Positions 28,212 to 35,867 of a stretch of 64,000 nucleotides of DNA are shown here, piece after piece. The stretch is taken from NCBI RefSeq assembly GCF_019047785.1, contig NZ_CP077290.1:1-64000 (forward strand), given 5' to 3'. Source of the stretch: Enterobacter cancerogenus. GTDB lineage: Bacteria; Pseudomonadota; Gammaproteobacteria; Enterobacterales; Enterobacteriaceae. The position numbers were made by a program, and so were the translations under genes. Numbering within the stretch: the first letter of the stretch is position 1; the number at the start of each line of letters is the position of its first letter. The notes below the pieces were generated by a model that saw only the letters and a list, made by a program, of their open reading frames with translations, was not told the DNA's origin and searched no databases.

Positions 28212-29279
28212 ATGCGTAAAGATACCCGCTTCAAATTTAATGCCTATCTGTCCCGCGTCGCGGAGCTGAACGGTATTTCCACCGATGACGTGGATAAGAA
28301 ATTCACCGTCGAGCCGTCGGTCACGCAAACCCTGATGACGACCCTGCAGATGTCATCCGCGTTTCTGACCAAAATCAACATCGTGCCGGTCGACGAGCTG
28401 AAAGGCGAAAAAGTCGGGGTTGGCGTTAACGGTACGATTGCGAGCACTGCCGACACCGCCGGTGATGATGAGCGTAAGACCGCTGATTTCACCGCGCTGG
28501 AGTCATTCAAATACGAGTGTGACCAGATTAACTTCGATTTCCATATCCGCTATAAACAGCTCGACCTGTGGGCGCGATTCCAGGACTTCCAGACCCGTAT
28601 CCGTGACGCCATCATTAAACGTCAGTCGCTGGATTTCATCATGGCCGGTTTCAACGGCATCGATCGCGCGGCGACGTCCGACCGAAAAAAATATCCACTG
28701 CTGCAGGACGTGGCGATCGGCTGGCTGCAGAAGTACCGCAAAGAAGCGCCAGCGCGCGTGATGTCCAAAATCACCAACGAAGAAGGTGCAGTGATTTCCG
28801 ACGTGATCCGCGTGGGTAAGAACGGCGACTATGCGAACCTCGACGCGCTGGTCATGGATGCCACCGGCAACCTGATTGACGAGATTTATCAGGATGACCC
28901 GGAGCTGGTTGTCATCACTGGCCGTAAGCTGATGGCGGATAAGTATTTCCCTATCGTCAACAAAGAGCAGGAAAACACCGAGTCGCTGGCCGCTGACATC
29001 ATCATCAGCCAGAAACGTATCGGCAACCTGCCTGCCGTGCGCGTGCCTTACTTCCCGGCAAATGCCCTGATGGTGACGCGTCTCGACAACCTGTCTGTCT
29101 ACTTCATGGATGACGCGCACCGCCGCAGCATCATCGAGAACCCGAAGAAAGACCGCATCGAAAACTACGAGTCAATGAATGTTGATTATGTGGTCGAGGC
29201 TTACGCCGCCGGTTGCCTGATTGAAAACATCAAGCTCGGTGACTTCACTGCACCTGCAGTGCCGGAAAGCGGGGAGTAA
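28212..29279 (+). CDS. N: major capsid protein N
   Basis: 355 residues from the ATG at 28212 (P2 N 357), giving the conserved MRKDTRFKFNAYLSRVAELNG start, of which the N-terminal 31 or so residues are cleaved in P2. HK97-fold coat protein; strong matches include KKFTVEPSVTQTLM, YECDQINFDFHIRYKQLDLWARFQDFQ, KRQSLDFIMAGFNG, and KYFPIVNKEQEN. Near the end NYESMNVDYVVEAYAAGCL is typical. Main building block of the icosahedral head. Confidence 0.97.
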   Translation: MRKDTRFKFNAYLSRVAELNGISTDDVDKKFTVEPSVTQTLMTTLQMSSAFLTKINIVPVDELKGEKVGVGVNGTIASTADTAGDDERKTADFTALESFKYECDQINFDFHIRYKQLDLWARFQDFQTRIRDAIIKRQSLDFIMAGFNGIDRAATSDRKKYPLLQDVAIGWLQKYRKEAPARVMSKITNEEGAVISDVIRVGKNGDYANLDALVMDATGNLIDEIYQDDPELVVITGRKLMADKYFPIVNKEQENTESLAADIIISQKRIGNLPAVRVPYFPANALMVTRLDNLSVYFMDDAHRRSIIENPKKDRIENYESMNVDYVVEAYAAGCLIENIKLGDFTAPAVPESGE

Positions 29280-29282
29280 GCC

Positions 29283-30038
29283 ATGACGAGTCCCGCAGCG
29301 CGTCACATGATGCGGGTCTCGGCCTCTGAAACAGCGCGGCGGGCTGCTGTCCCGCTGCGCAATGCAACTGCCTATGAGCAGATGCTCGTTAAGCTGGCCG
29401 CAGACAACCGCACGCTAAAACAAATCAGCTCCAAAGAGCGCAAAGCCGCGAAAAAGCGCGAGCTGCTGCCGTTCTATCTGCCGTGGGTCGCTGGCGTACT
29501 CGAAAACGGCAAAGGCGCGCAGGATGACATCGTCATGACGGTGATGCTCTGGCGTCTCGATGCTGACGATATCGCCGGGGCGCTGGAAATCGCCCGTTAC
29601 GCCATGACCTATGGCCTCACCATGCCGGTCGGTCGCCGTCCGACGCCGTGCCTGCTGGCCGAAGAAGTGGTACTGGCCGCGCAGCGCCTGCTGACGGCAA
29701 AACAGCCGGTCAATCAGGCGAACCTGCTCGACACTATCGCGCTGACTGAACGCGCGGATATGCCCGATATCGTGCGTGCGAAGCTGCACAAAATCACCGG
29801 CTACGTGCTGCGTGATGCAAAGCAACTGCCGGAGGCGCTGGCGCACCTGCAGCGTGCGATCCAGTTAGAAAGCACCATCGGCGTACGAAAAGATATCGAG
29901 CAGCTAGAGCGCCAGCTCAGGCCAAAACCCAAACCGGCACCGAAAACCAAAACGACTCAACCGCGCACGCGCAAAGTCGCCGCTAAACCGGCGGCACGGC
30001 GCGGGCGTCCACCAAAGGCGGCAAAAGCCGCAGGTTAA
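29283..30038 (+). CDS. M: terminase small/endonuclease subunit M
   Basis: 251 residues (P2 M 247). It cuts at cos and hands DNA to the ATPase P. Starts MTSPAARHMMRVSAS; the middle has KKRELLPFYLPWVAGVLENGKGAQDDIVMTVM and DDIAGALEIARYAM, both diagnostic of P2 M. The C-terminus is a basic, proline/lysine-rich tail (KPAPKTKTTQPRTRKVAAKPAARRGRPPKAAK) with an AT-hook-like RRGRPPK, which probably contacts DNA. Three bases separate it from N. Confidence 0.93.
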   Translation: MTSPAARHMMRVSASETARRAAVPLRNATAYEQMLVKLAADNRTLKQISSKERKAAKKRELLPFYLPWVAGVLENGKGAQDDIVMTVMLWRLDADDIAGALEIARYAMTYGLTMPVGRRPTPCLLAEEVVLAAQRLLTAKQPVNQANLLDTIALTERADMPDIVRAKLHKITGYVLRDAKQLPEALAHLQRAIQLESTIGVRKDIEQLERQLRPKPKPAPKTKTTQPRTRKVAAKPAARRGRPPKAAKAAG

Positions 30039-30137
30039 CCGAGCGCTCCCCGAGCCGGGCGGCACGCCGGTCAATGCGGGTATTCATTGCCCTGACTGCG
30101 ACCGGCGTCCACCGCCCACCCATTACCCGAGGTTGTC

Positions 30138-30644
30138 ATGACGACGCTGATTATTGAGCCAAAAAAAGAGCCGCAGGATGTGCTGGGCGTGGTGATACCG
30201 CCGCCTGGCGTGAGCGAGCCGGTAATCAAAAACACCCCGTTTTTTCCTGATGTTGACCCGAAGCGGGTGCGTGAGGAAATGCGTTTAGAGCAGACCGTTT
30301 CCCCTGTGCGCCTGCGCCGGGCAATTAAGACCGCCATCGCAGAGACGAACGCGGAGCTGGGCGAATGGCGCGAGCGTCAGCTTGATGCCGGTTACGCCAC
30401 GCTGGCGGATGTCCCGACCGACAGGCTCGACGGCGAAAGTGTGCGTGTTTTCCACTACTTCAACGCCGTGTGTGCAATGACGACCGCCACGCTTTACGAG
30501 CGTTTTCGCGGCGTGGATGCGACCGCCAAAGGTGACAAAAAGGCCGACAGCATCGACAGCACTATCGATGAAATGTGGCGGGATATGCGCTGGTCTGTGG
30601 CGCGCATCCAGGACAAAGCGCGCTGCATTGTGGGGCAAATCTGA
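30138..30644 (+). CDS. L: head completion/stabilisation protein L
   Basis: 168 residues (P2 L 169). It seals the filled head and joins it to the tail. Sequence landmarks: DVLGVVIPPPGVSEPVIKNTPFFPDVD near the start, VRLRRAIKTAIAETNAELGEWR and ESVRVFHYFNAVCAMTTATLYERFRGVDAT, all P2 L-like. Soluble, no signal peptide. Its TGA overlaps the X start. Confidence 0.93.
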   Translation: MTTLIIEPKKEPQDVLGVVIPPPGVSEPVIKNTPFFPDVDPKRVREEMRLEQTVSPVRLRRAIKTAIAETNAELGEWRERQLDAGYATLADVPTDRLDGESVRVFHYFNAVCAMTTATLYERFRGVDATAKGDKKADSIDSTIDEMWRDMRWSVARIQDKARCIVGQI

Positions 30645-30847
30645 TGAAAGCGTATGCGCTACAGGGCGACACCCTCGACGCGATTTGTGTGCGGTACTAC
30701 GGGCGCACCGAGGGCGTGGTCGAAACCGTCTTAGAAGCGAATCCCGGTCTGTCTGAGCTCGGCGTCATCCTGCCGCACGGCACGGCAATTGAACTGCCAG
30801 AGACCGACAGCGCGGCCAGAACCGAAACGGTGAATCTATGGGACTGA
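30644..30847 (+). CDS. X: tail protein X
   Basis: 67 residues, equal to P2 X. A LysM-like short fold: MKAYALQGDTLDAICVRYYGRTEGVVETVLEANPGL then GVILPHGTAIELP is the family signature. In P2 X is needed for tail assembly; its place in the virion is not firmly known. ATG at 30644 overlaps the TGA of L. Confidence 0.93.
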   Translation: MKAYALQGDTLDAICVRYYGRTEGVVETVLEANPGLSELGVILPHGTAIELPETDSAARTETVNLWD

Positions 30848-30849
30848 GT

Positions 30850-31059
30850 ATGGAGAAAATCACCACGTTTATCGCCTACTGGCTGGCCGTCGCGCTGGCG
30901 TACCTCGGCGCAATGTCGCCCGAAAAGATGGCGCTTTACGTGGGCGGCGGATGCGCCATTTTTACCGCGCTGACGAACTACTGGTTTAAGCGCAAAACGT
31001 ACCTCTATCTGACGTCACTCGGACTCGACAAGGGGGCTATTCGTGAAATCAATCGTTAA
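30850..31059 (+). CDS. phage holin
   Basis: 69 residues from the ATG at 30850 (an ATG at 30838 would add four). Two hydrophobic segments, about 5-23 (TFIAYWLAVALAYLGAM) and 29-47 (ALYVGGGCAIFTALTNYWF), then a basic tail (KRKTYLY ... REINR): the layout of a class II holin. It stands where P2 has gene Y but is shorter and not clearly Y-like. It should form the membrane holes that trigger lysis; the endolysin gene overlaps its end by 17 bases. Confidence 0.78.
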   Translation: MEKITTFIAYWLAVALAYLGAMSPEKMALYVGGGCAIFTALTNYWFKRKTYLYLTSLGLDKGAIREINR

Positions 31060-31552
31060 ACGTTGCAGTGTGGCCGCAGTGCTGGCGCTGGCGGCACTGA
31101 TGCCTGAGTTTCGTCTGCTTAACACCTCGCCCGAGGGGCTGGCGCTGATTGCCGACCTCGAAGGTTGTCGCCTGACGCCTTACCAGTGCAGCGCGGGAGT
31201 GTGGACGTCAGGCATCGGCCACACTGCAGGCGTCGTGCCGAAGGGGGAAATCACCGAACGGCAGGCGGCGGCGAGTCTCGTCGCGGATGTGCTGAACGTC
31301 GAGAAACGTCTTGCTGTCTGCGTGCCTGTGGAAATGCCGCAGCACATTTACGACGCGCTGGTCAGCTTCTCATTCAACGTGGGAACCGGCGCGGCCTGCC
31401 GGTCGACGATGGTCTCGTATATCAAGCGTCATCAATGGTGGCAGGTGTGCGACCAGCTCCCCCGCTGGGTTTACGTGAAAGGCGAAATTAACAAAGGACT
31501 GGAAAATCGCCGCGCGCGCGAGCGTGCCTACTGCCTCAGGGGGATTGAATGA
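31043..31552 (+). CDS. K: endolysin (lysozyme-like muramidase)
   Basis: 169 residues from a GTG at 31043, preceded by AGGGGG. Residues 1-25 form a weakly hydrophobic segment rich in alanine (VKRCSVAAVLALAALMPEF), the look of a signal-arrest-release sequence that would let it reach the periplasm by Sec. The glycoside hydrolase 24 triad appears as E-x8-C-x5-T in LEGCRLTPYQCSAGVWTSGIGHT, with cysteine replacing the usual aspartate, as in P1 Lyz. Further cysteines may regulate disulfide-based activation. It hydrolyses peptidoglycan at lysis. Confidence 0.88.
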   Translation: MKSIVKRCSVAAVLALAALMPEFRLLNTSPEGLALIADLEGCRLTPYQCSAGVWTSGIGHTAGVVPKGEITERQAAASLVADVLNVEKRLAVCVPVEMPQHIYDALVSFSFNVGTGAACRSTMVSYIKRHQWWQVCDQLPRWVYVKGEINKGLENRRARERAYCLRGIE

Positions 31553-31974
31553 AACTGATGTTGTTTTTACTGGCCGCGCTGATGGCGGTTGTGCTCTGGC
31601 AGCGTCATGAAAACGGCAACCTGACGCGCTCTTTTGAACGGGCGAACAGGGTCGCGACCGAACAAAAAACCGCGATCGTAATGCTGAAAAATCAGCTTTC
31701 CGTTTCGCAGGGAATTGCCAGGCGAAATGAAACCGCGCAGGTCAGTTTACGCGGCGAACTGCTGGCCGCCGGTGCGATGGCCGTGCGGCGTGAAGAAACA
31801 ATTACGAGGCTGATAAATGAGAATGAAACCCTACGCCGCTGGTATAGCGCTGAGCTGCCTGATGTTGTGCGTCGGCTGCACACCCGCAACGCCTGCGCCT
31901 CCGCCGGTCATTGTTTACAGCGCCTGCCCGAAGGTGAGCTATTGCCCGATGCCGGGAAGCGACCCGGCCACTAA
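31549..31974 (+). CDS. lysB: Rz-like spanin inner-membrane subunit LysB
   Basis: 141 residues, the same as P2 LysB. An N-terminal membrane anchor (MKLMLFLLAALMAVVLWQ) is followed by a long periplasmic coiled coil (about 25-105). It is the inner-membrane half of the spanin that fuses inner and outer membranes at the end of lysis. Starts with a four-base overlap on K. No lysA lies between K and lysB, unlike P2. lysC is nested inside its 3' half in another frame. Confidence 0.85.
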   Translation: MKLMLFLLAALMAVVLWQRHENGNLTRSFERANRVATEQKTAIVMLKNQLSVSQGIARRNETAQVSLRGELLAAGAMAVRREETITRLINENETLRRWYSAELPDVVRRLHTRNACASAGHCLQRLPEGELLPDAGKRPGH

Positions 31975-32107
31975 TGGCGACCTGAGTGCCGATATTCGCA
32001 GGCTAGAGCACGCGCTGGCCGCCTGCGCGCTGCAGGTTGAAACCGTCAAAGACTGTCAGGATAAACTCGATGAAGAAAGCACGCAGCCTGCGCGAAGCGC
32101 TGATTAA
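31817..32107 (+). CDS. lysC: Rz1-like spanin outer-membrane lipoprotein LysC
   Basis: 96 residues, the length of P2 LysC; begins inside lysB in the +1 frame relative to it, the usual Rz/Rz1 embedding. A lipoprotein signal ends at LCVGC, so the cysteine near residue 21 would be acylated; the following PATPAPPPVIVY is the proline-rich segment typical of Rz1. Short mature part with several cysteines. Outer-membrane partner of LysB. An alternative start at 31823 is possible. Confidence 0.8.
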   Translation: MRMKPYAAGIALSCLMLCVGCTPATPAPPPVIVYSACPKVSYCPMPGSDPATNGDLSADIRRLEHALAACALQVETVKDCQDKLDEESTQPARSAD

Positions 32108-32537
32108 AGCCGTTCCGCAGCTTGAAACAAACCCCGAAATGATGCGCATCTTTGCAGATGAGGGGAATATCGATGCGCGGCTCGCGGCCTCGCTGTCGCA
32201 TGAGAAAATTTACACACTGAATGTGATAGTGTGTGACTTTGTGGGTGACCCCGATTTGATATTCGTGCCGGTGGCCGCATGGTTGCGTGAGAATCAGCCG
32301 GATATCTGCACGCTCGATGACGGCCGCAAAAAGGGCTACCGTTTCCAGATGGATTTAAACGACGAGGACAGTGTCGACATTAGCATCAGCCTGCAGCTCA
32401 CCGAGCGCACCCTCATCAAGGAGGAAAACGGCGCGCTGCATGTCAGCTATGCCCCTGAGCCACCGCTACCTGAGCCGGTCACCCGGCCAAAGGAGCTATA
32501 TATCAACGGCGAACTGGTGAACAAATGGGATGAGTGA
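32070..32537 (+). CDS. R: tail completion protein R
   Basis: 155 residues, exactly P2 R, from the ATG at 32070 (MKKARSLREALIKAVPQLETN). Conserved TLNVIVCDFVGDPDLIFVPVAAWLRENQPDI and FQMDLNDEDSVDISISLQLTE. R is required to complete the tail tube for head joining. It overlaps lysC on the left and S on the right by eight bases. Confidence 0.93.
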   Translation: MKKARSLREALIKAVPQLETNPEMMRIFADEGNIDARLAASLSHEKIYTLNVIVCDFVGDPDLIFVPVAAWLRENQPDICTLDDGRKKGYRFQMDLNDEDSVDISISLQLTERTLIKEENGALHVSYAPEPPLPEPVTRPKELYINGELVNKWDE

Positions 32538-32994
32538 CTTTAAGCCTTTTGACAACCAGCTCGCCGGGCTGCTTGCTGCCCTGTCACCCGCAGGGCGTCG
32601 AAAGCTTGCCGGTGACATTGCAAAGGAGCTGCGCAAGTCGCAACAGCAACGGATTAAACAGCAAAAAGCACCGGACGGCTCACCTTACCAGGCGCGAAAG
32701 CGTCAGCCTCTCAGGGCTAAGACCGGGCGGATTAAACGGGCGATGTTTCAGAAGCTGCGCACGAGCCGGTACATGAAAGCCAGTGGCCGTGAAAACAGTG
32801 CCGTGGTGGAATTTACCGGCAAAGTGCAACGTATCGCGCGTGTCCATCAATACGGCCTCAAAGACCGGCCAAACCCTCGTGCTCAGGTTATGCGCTACTC
32901 GGAGCGACAGCTATTAGGATTTTGTAGGGAAGATTTACGTTCTATTGAGAATTTCATTTTTAAAAAAATGGAGGAGGTTTACTATAAAAAATAA
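32530..32994 (+). CDS. S: tail completion protein S with altered C-terminus
   Basis: 154 residues (P2 S 150). Strong family segments: FDNQLAGLLAALSPAGRRKLAGDIAKELRKSQQQRIKQQKAPDG and ARVHQYGLKDRPNP...ARQVMRYSERQLLG-type region near the end. It acts with R in tail completion. The last about 20 codons switch to AT-rich, lysine-rich sequence (IFKKMEEVYYKK), where the cargo insertion begins, so the original 3' end seems to have been replaced in frame. The start overlaps R. Confidence 0.9.
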   Translation: MSDFKPFDNQLAGLLAALSPAGRRKLAGDIAKELRKSQQQRIKQQKAPDGSPYQARKRQPLRAKTGRIKRAMFQKLRTSRYMKASGRENSAVVEFTGKVQRIARVHQYGLKDRPNPRAQVMRYSERQLLGFCREDLRSIENFIFKKMEEVYYKK

Positions 32995-33050
32995 AATATT
33001 TCATATAATGTTTTAGAACATTATTGCCGTATTTGTTTTATCATTGTAAG

Positions 33051-33079
33051 TTGATTCATAGGCAAGGTCATGGTATATA
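33051..33079 (+). promoter_or_regulatory. sigma70-type promoter of the RT-associated RNA
   Basis: TTGATT (33051-33056) and TATATA (33074-33079) are separated by 17 bases. The predicted start, about seven bases after the -10, falls at 33086, exactly where the first arm of the RNA closing stem begins. Confidence 0.7.
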
Positions 33080-33085
33080 AAAGCT

Positions 33086-33210
33086 GAGAGAGGCAGGCAT
33101 TTCCTCTTACTTCAGGTAAGGGCGGCTCTGATAAAGAACAGCGTGAGCTGTTGAGTTTGACTCATGATCCTACGGGATGTTCAAAGTATCCAAACCCTCC
33201 TGCCTCTCTC
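33086..33210 (+). ncRNA. structured RNA of a defence reverse-transcriptase system
   Basis: About 125 nt enclosed by a perfect 12-bp stem: GAGAGAGGCAGG (33086-33097) with CCTGCCTCTCTC (33199-33210). Inside: a hairpin with CTTAC/GTAAG (33106-33120, extendable); AACAGC-GTGA-GCTGTT (33137-33152), capped by a GNRA tetraloop; GAGT-TTG-ACTC (33153-33163); and ATCC-TACG-GGAT (33167-33178), capped by a cUACGg tetraloop. A less structured stretch, 33179-33198, precedes the closing arm. No plausible gene lies within, a promoter ends right before it and the SLATT and RT genes follow. I call it the template/scaffold RNA of the RT; exact ends and template are inference. Confidence 0.78.
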
Positions 33211-33232
33211 TTCTTTTAAATGGAGTCATCTC

Positions 33233-33790
33233 ATGTTAGATAAAGTATGGTTTACTTATAAAGCAAGAATTCAAGCATACCATCGCTTGGAATGGATGGA
33301 TTCTCATTCTCAGTTTATTTTAGTTTGGTATGCAGTGCTGGGTGCGGCACTGGCGGTTGTTGTTATACGTTTCCCCACTCTGTTAGGGAGTAATACAGAT
33401 ATATTTAGTGCCATTTTATCCATTGCTTTGCTTGGTGTGTCATTATCCGTTGCAAACAGAAATTTTCGCGGTCGTGCAATTAATATGCGCAGTAATTATT
33501 TGGCGTTGCAAAAACTTTATAATGTAATCTATACCAGAGGGCAGGTAGAAAGCGAAGATATAGTTAAATATGATGAGTTGCTTGATGAGGTAGATAATCA
33601 CAGCGATATGGATGATAAAGTTTTTCGAGTGAGAAACTTTAGGAATTTAACTACTCGCAAACCTGATTGGAAAGAGTTTGCGCATGTATACATTACTTGC
33701 GTGATTAAGTATATGATATTATTCTTGATATATCTCGCTCCACTATTAATTGGATGGTGTCTTTATGAGCAATGCGGCTCGGGCATTTAA
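33233..33790 (+). CDS. SLATT-domain membrane protein (candidate effector)
   Basis: 185 residues from the ATG at 33233, chosen because GGAG lies seven bases before it and the upstream frame crosses the RNA. Two closely spaced hydrophobic helices (about 27-47 and 57-75), a helical polar middle with NRNFRGRAINMRSNYLALQKLYN, and a third hydrophobic stretch (about 152-177) fit the SLATT family of SMODS/SLOG-associated membrane effectors; one SLATT subfamily is known to pair with reverse transcriptases. The expected role is membrane damage and abortive infection when the RT system senses phage. Its 3' end overlaps the RT gene by 26 bases, so the two are translationally coupled. AT-rich, unlike the phage core. 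Confidence 0.75.
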   Translation: MLDKVWFTYKARIQAYHRLEWMDSHSQFILVWYAVLGAALAVVVIRFPTLLGSNTDIFSAILSIALLGVSLSVANRNFRGRAINMRSNYLALQKLYNVIYTRGQVESEDIVKYDELLDEVDNHSDMDDKVFRVRNFRNLTTRKPDWKEFAHVYITCVIKYMILFLIYLAPLLIGWCLYEQCGSGI

Positions 33791-35138
33791 GAAATGTTTT
33801 AGTGAAAAGTACCTGAGATCTTTATATTTTGATAAAATTAAAGAGACTGGTGCAATCGGTATTGATAGGGTTAGACCAGGTTCGTTTGAAAAGGAGTGCG
33901 CTAAAGAGGTAGCTCTAATATCTCGGAAGGTTTTTAATGGCAGTTATAAATTTACAGCCTACAAAGAAAAACTGATTTCTAAAGGTGCTCATTCTTTCCC
34001 GAGACAAATATCAATACCTACTGTACGGGATCGTATAACATTACGAGCTCTATGCGATGCTTTAGTAAGCGTATATCCTGATGCAAAACTATCGTTACCT
34101 CAAGTTGTGATTGAGTCACTTAATAGCGCTGTTAATTCTGGTAATTATTACGAATTTGCTAAGATCGATCTTAAAAATTTTTACCCATCAATACCACATG
34201 AATTAATAACAGCGTCAATTAAACAAAAAATTAGGAAATCTGAGTTTCGCCAGCTAATTAATAAGGCTATTTCCACTCCTACAGTTAATGAGTCAAGAGG
34301 TGGTAAAGGAAGTTCAGCATGTTTAAGAGGGGTTCCTCAAGGTTTATCGATCTCAAATATTTTAGCGGAAATCGCCCTGCAAAAAATAGATGCTGAAATC
34401 GAATGTATCAAAGATATATGGTATAAACGATACGTTGATGATATTTTAGTGCTTAGCCCTATTGGGCGAGCATCTGATGTAGCCAATATAATTATCAAAA
34501 AATTGATAAAGATTGGTCTCTCACCTCATCCGCTTGGAGAAGATGGTTCTAAATCTGTAGTAGGCATGCTGAGCGATCCTTTCAATTTTCTGGGGTACGA
34601 GATTAGCGATAAGGGTATCAGCATCAAAAAAGACAGCATATTAAGATTTGAGTCATCTCTGGCAAAAATATTTACTGCTTATAGACATGCTCTTGTTAGG
34701 GCTGAAAGTAAAAAAGAAAAAGACAAAGCATTAGCATATTGCCAGTGGAAGCTTAATCTACGAATTACTGGATGTATTTTTAATGGTAAGAGAATGGGGT
34801 GGGTTGCTTATTTTTCTCAGATTTCAACTACAGCTCAGCTTAGAGCCGTAAATCATACTATTGCTAACTTAGTGAAACGTTTTGAATTAAATGCAGATAT
34901 TAAACCCAAATCATTGGTTAAAACATATTATGAATGGCGACGAGGAGAGAAAAGTTCACATAAATACATCCCGAATTTTGATGACCTATCTATAGAACAA
35001 CAAAGAGGAATTATTTCATTATGGATAGGTAAGGAAAAGGCAGATAGATTGAGTGCAGCATCAATAGCAAGGACGTTTAAGTATAAAATAAACTCATCAG
35101 TTAAGGAGCTTGAACAAGATATTTCAGGTTTTTCATGA
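33765..35138 (+). CDS. defence-associated reverse transcriptase (SLATT-linked)
   Basis: 457 residues from the ATG at 33765 (MSNAARAFKK); an ATG at 33750 would add five. RT motifs are intact: N-terminal GAIGIDRVRPGSFEKE and IPTVRDRITLRALCD; motif A KIDLKNFYPSI with D135; motif B RGVPQGLSISNILAEIAL with Q192-G193; the catalytic YVDD at 223-226; and FLGYEISDKGISI after it. A C-terminal region of about 170 residues (thumb plus basic helical domain, with RITGCIFNGKRMGWVAYFSQI) has no maturase/HNH endonuclease features of group II introns. Together with the upstream RNA and SLATT protein this matches a DRT (UG/Abi-type) anti-phage system; I believe the SLATT-linked RTs are called DRT10, but that label is from memory and unchecked. 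Confidence 0.85.
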   Translation: MSNAARAFKKCFSEKYLRSLYFDKIKETGAIGIDRVRPGSFEKECAKEVALISRKVFNGSYKFTAYKEKLISKGAHSFPRQISIPTVRDRITLRALCDALVSVYPDAKLSLPQVVIESLNSAVNSGNYYEFAKIDLKNFYPSIPHELITASIKQKIRKSEFRQLINKAISTPTVNESRGGKGSSACLRGVPQGLSISNILAEIALQKIDAEIECIKDIWYKRYVDDILVLSPIGRASDVANIIIKKLIKIGLSPHPLGEDGSKSVVGMLSDPFNFLGYEISDKGISIKKDSILRFESSLAKIFTAYRHALVRAESKKEKDKALAYCQWKLNLRITGCIFNGKRMGWVAYFSQISTTAQLRAVNHTIANLVKRFELNADIKPKSLVKTYYEWRRGEKSSHKYIPNFDDLSIEQQRGIISLWIGKEKADRLSAASIARTFKYKINSSVKELEQDISGFS

Positions 35139-35219
35139 GATAAATTGGTGCTGTTTTTCAATATCTATGAATTGAAATTTATTATGAATAGATTTGTGGG
35201 CAGTGCCTAATTTCATTTG

Positions 35220-35732
35220 TTACATATCATCAATTTCCGATGGGTAAATTTCCTTTTTCATTTTTTCTAACTTGTCATCAGTTAAGCCATACTGCAATGC
35301 AAGTCTTTTCGAGATTGGCTGGAGAAAGTCTTCGGCTAAGTTAAATAAATCTATAATACTCTCAAGTTCGCCGATCATTTTATTTCGACCACTTTCGTTT
35401 AAAAATTCAATGGCGCGATCGACAAAATAACCATGCGCCAGCCAATTTCTCTTGATCAAAGCTTTTAATAGCGTGTTTTCGATCACTTCATTTAGCACAC
35501 CTAACTCCCTTAATGCGCCTAAAAGATGTCCCATGGTTTTTTTTGACAAGGTTTTATCAAAATTATCAAATTCCAATTCCCACTTTTCTGCTGACGAGAT
35601 TTTCGTTGCGTTTTCTTTAAAGAAAACTAAAAAAATAAGCAATTGGATTATTGATTGTTCAACGCATTGTGCACGGAACATGGCTAATCCAAAATAAGCA
35701 TATACTTCTTTGCAATGTTCTGATTTGTTCAT
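35220..35732 (-). CDS. HEPN-like hypothetical protein
   Basis: 170 residues, convergent with the RT gene (81 bases between the stops). All-helical, soluble. It has AYFGLAMFRAQCVEQSIIQLLIFLVFF near the N-terminus and KRNWLAHGYF at 94-103, giving R95-N-x3-H100, the R-x4-H signature of HEPN ribonucleases and related toxins. I recognise the layout from uncharacterised RN-x2-AH proteins but no named family. AT-rich like the RT cassette. It may be a second, independent cargo gene or belong to the defence module; its opposite direction favours its own promoter. Confidence 0.6.
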   Translation of the reverse strand: MNKSEHCKEVYAYFGLAMFRAQCVEQSIIQLLIFLVFFKENATKISSAEKWELEFDNFDKTLSKKTMGHLLGALRELGVLNEVIENTLLKALIKRNWLAHGYFVDRAIEFLNESGRNKMIGELESIIDLFNLAEDFLQPISKRLALQYGLTDDKLEKMKKEIYPSEIDDM

Positions 35733-35867
35733 TATTACCTGCTAAAAAAATAGGTTTAGTTTCATCATGAAAACTATGTGTTTTCAAATAACATTCATAT
35801 ATTTCATTATGTAGCAAATGATTTAAATCAGGTAGACATTTTCCGACTTTTGTAGTGAAAAATTGGT

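Noticed and set aside
33765..35138. RT as a retron, a DGR or a group II intron maturase
   Set aside because: No msr/msd-like inverted a1/a2 layout with an RT-specific NAxxH motif, no template/variable repeat pair near the fibre gene, and no maturase HNH domain or intron boundaries.
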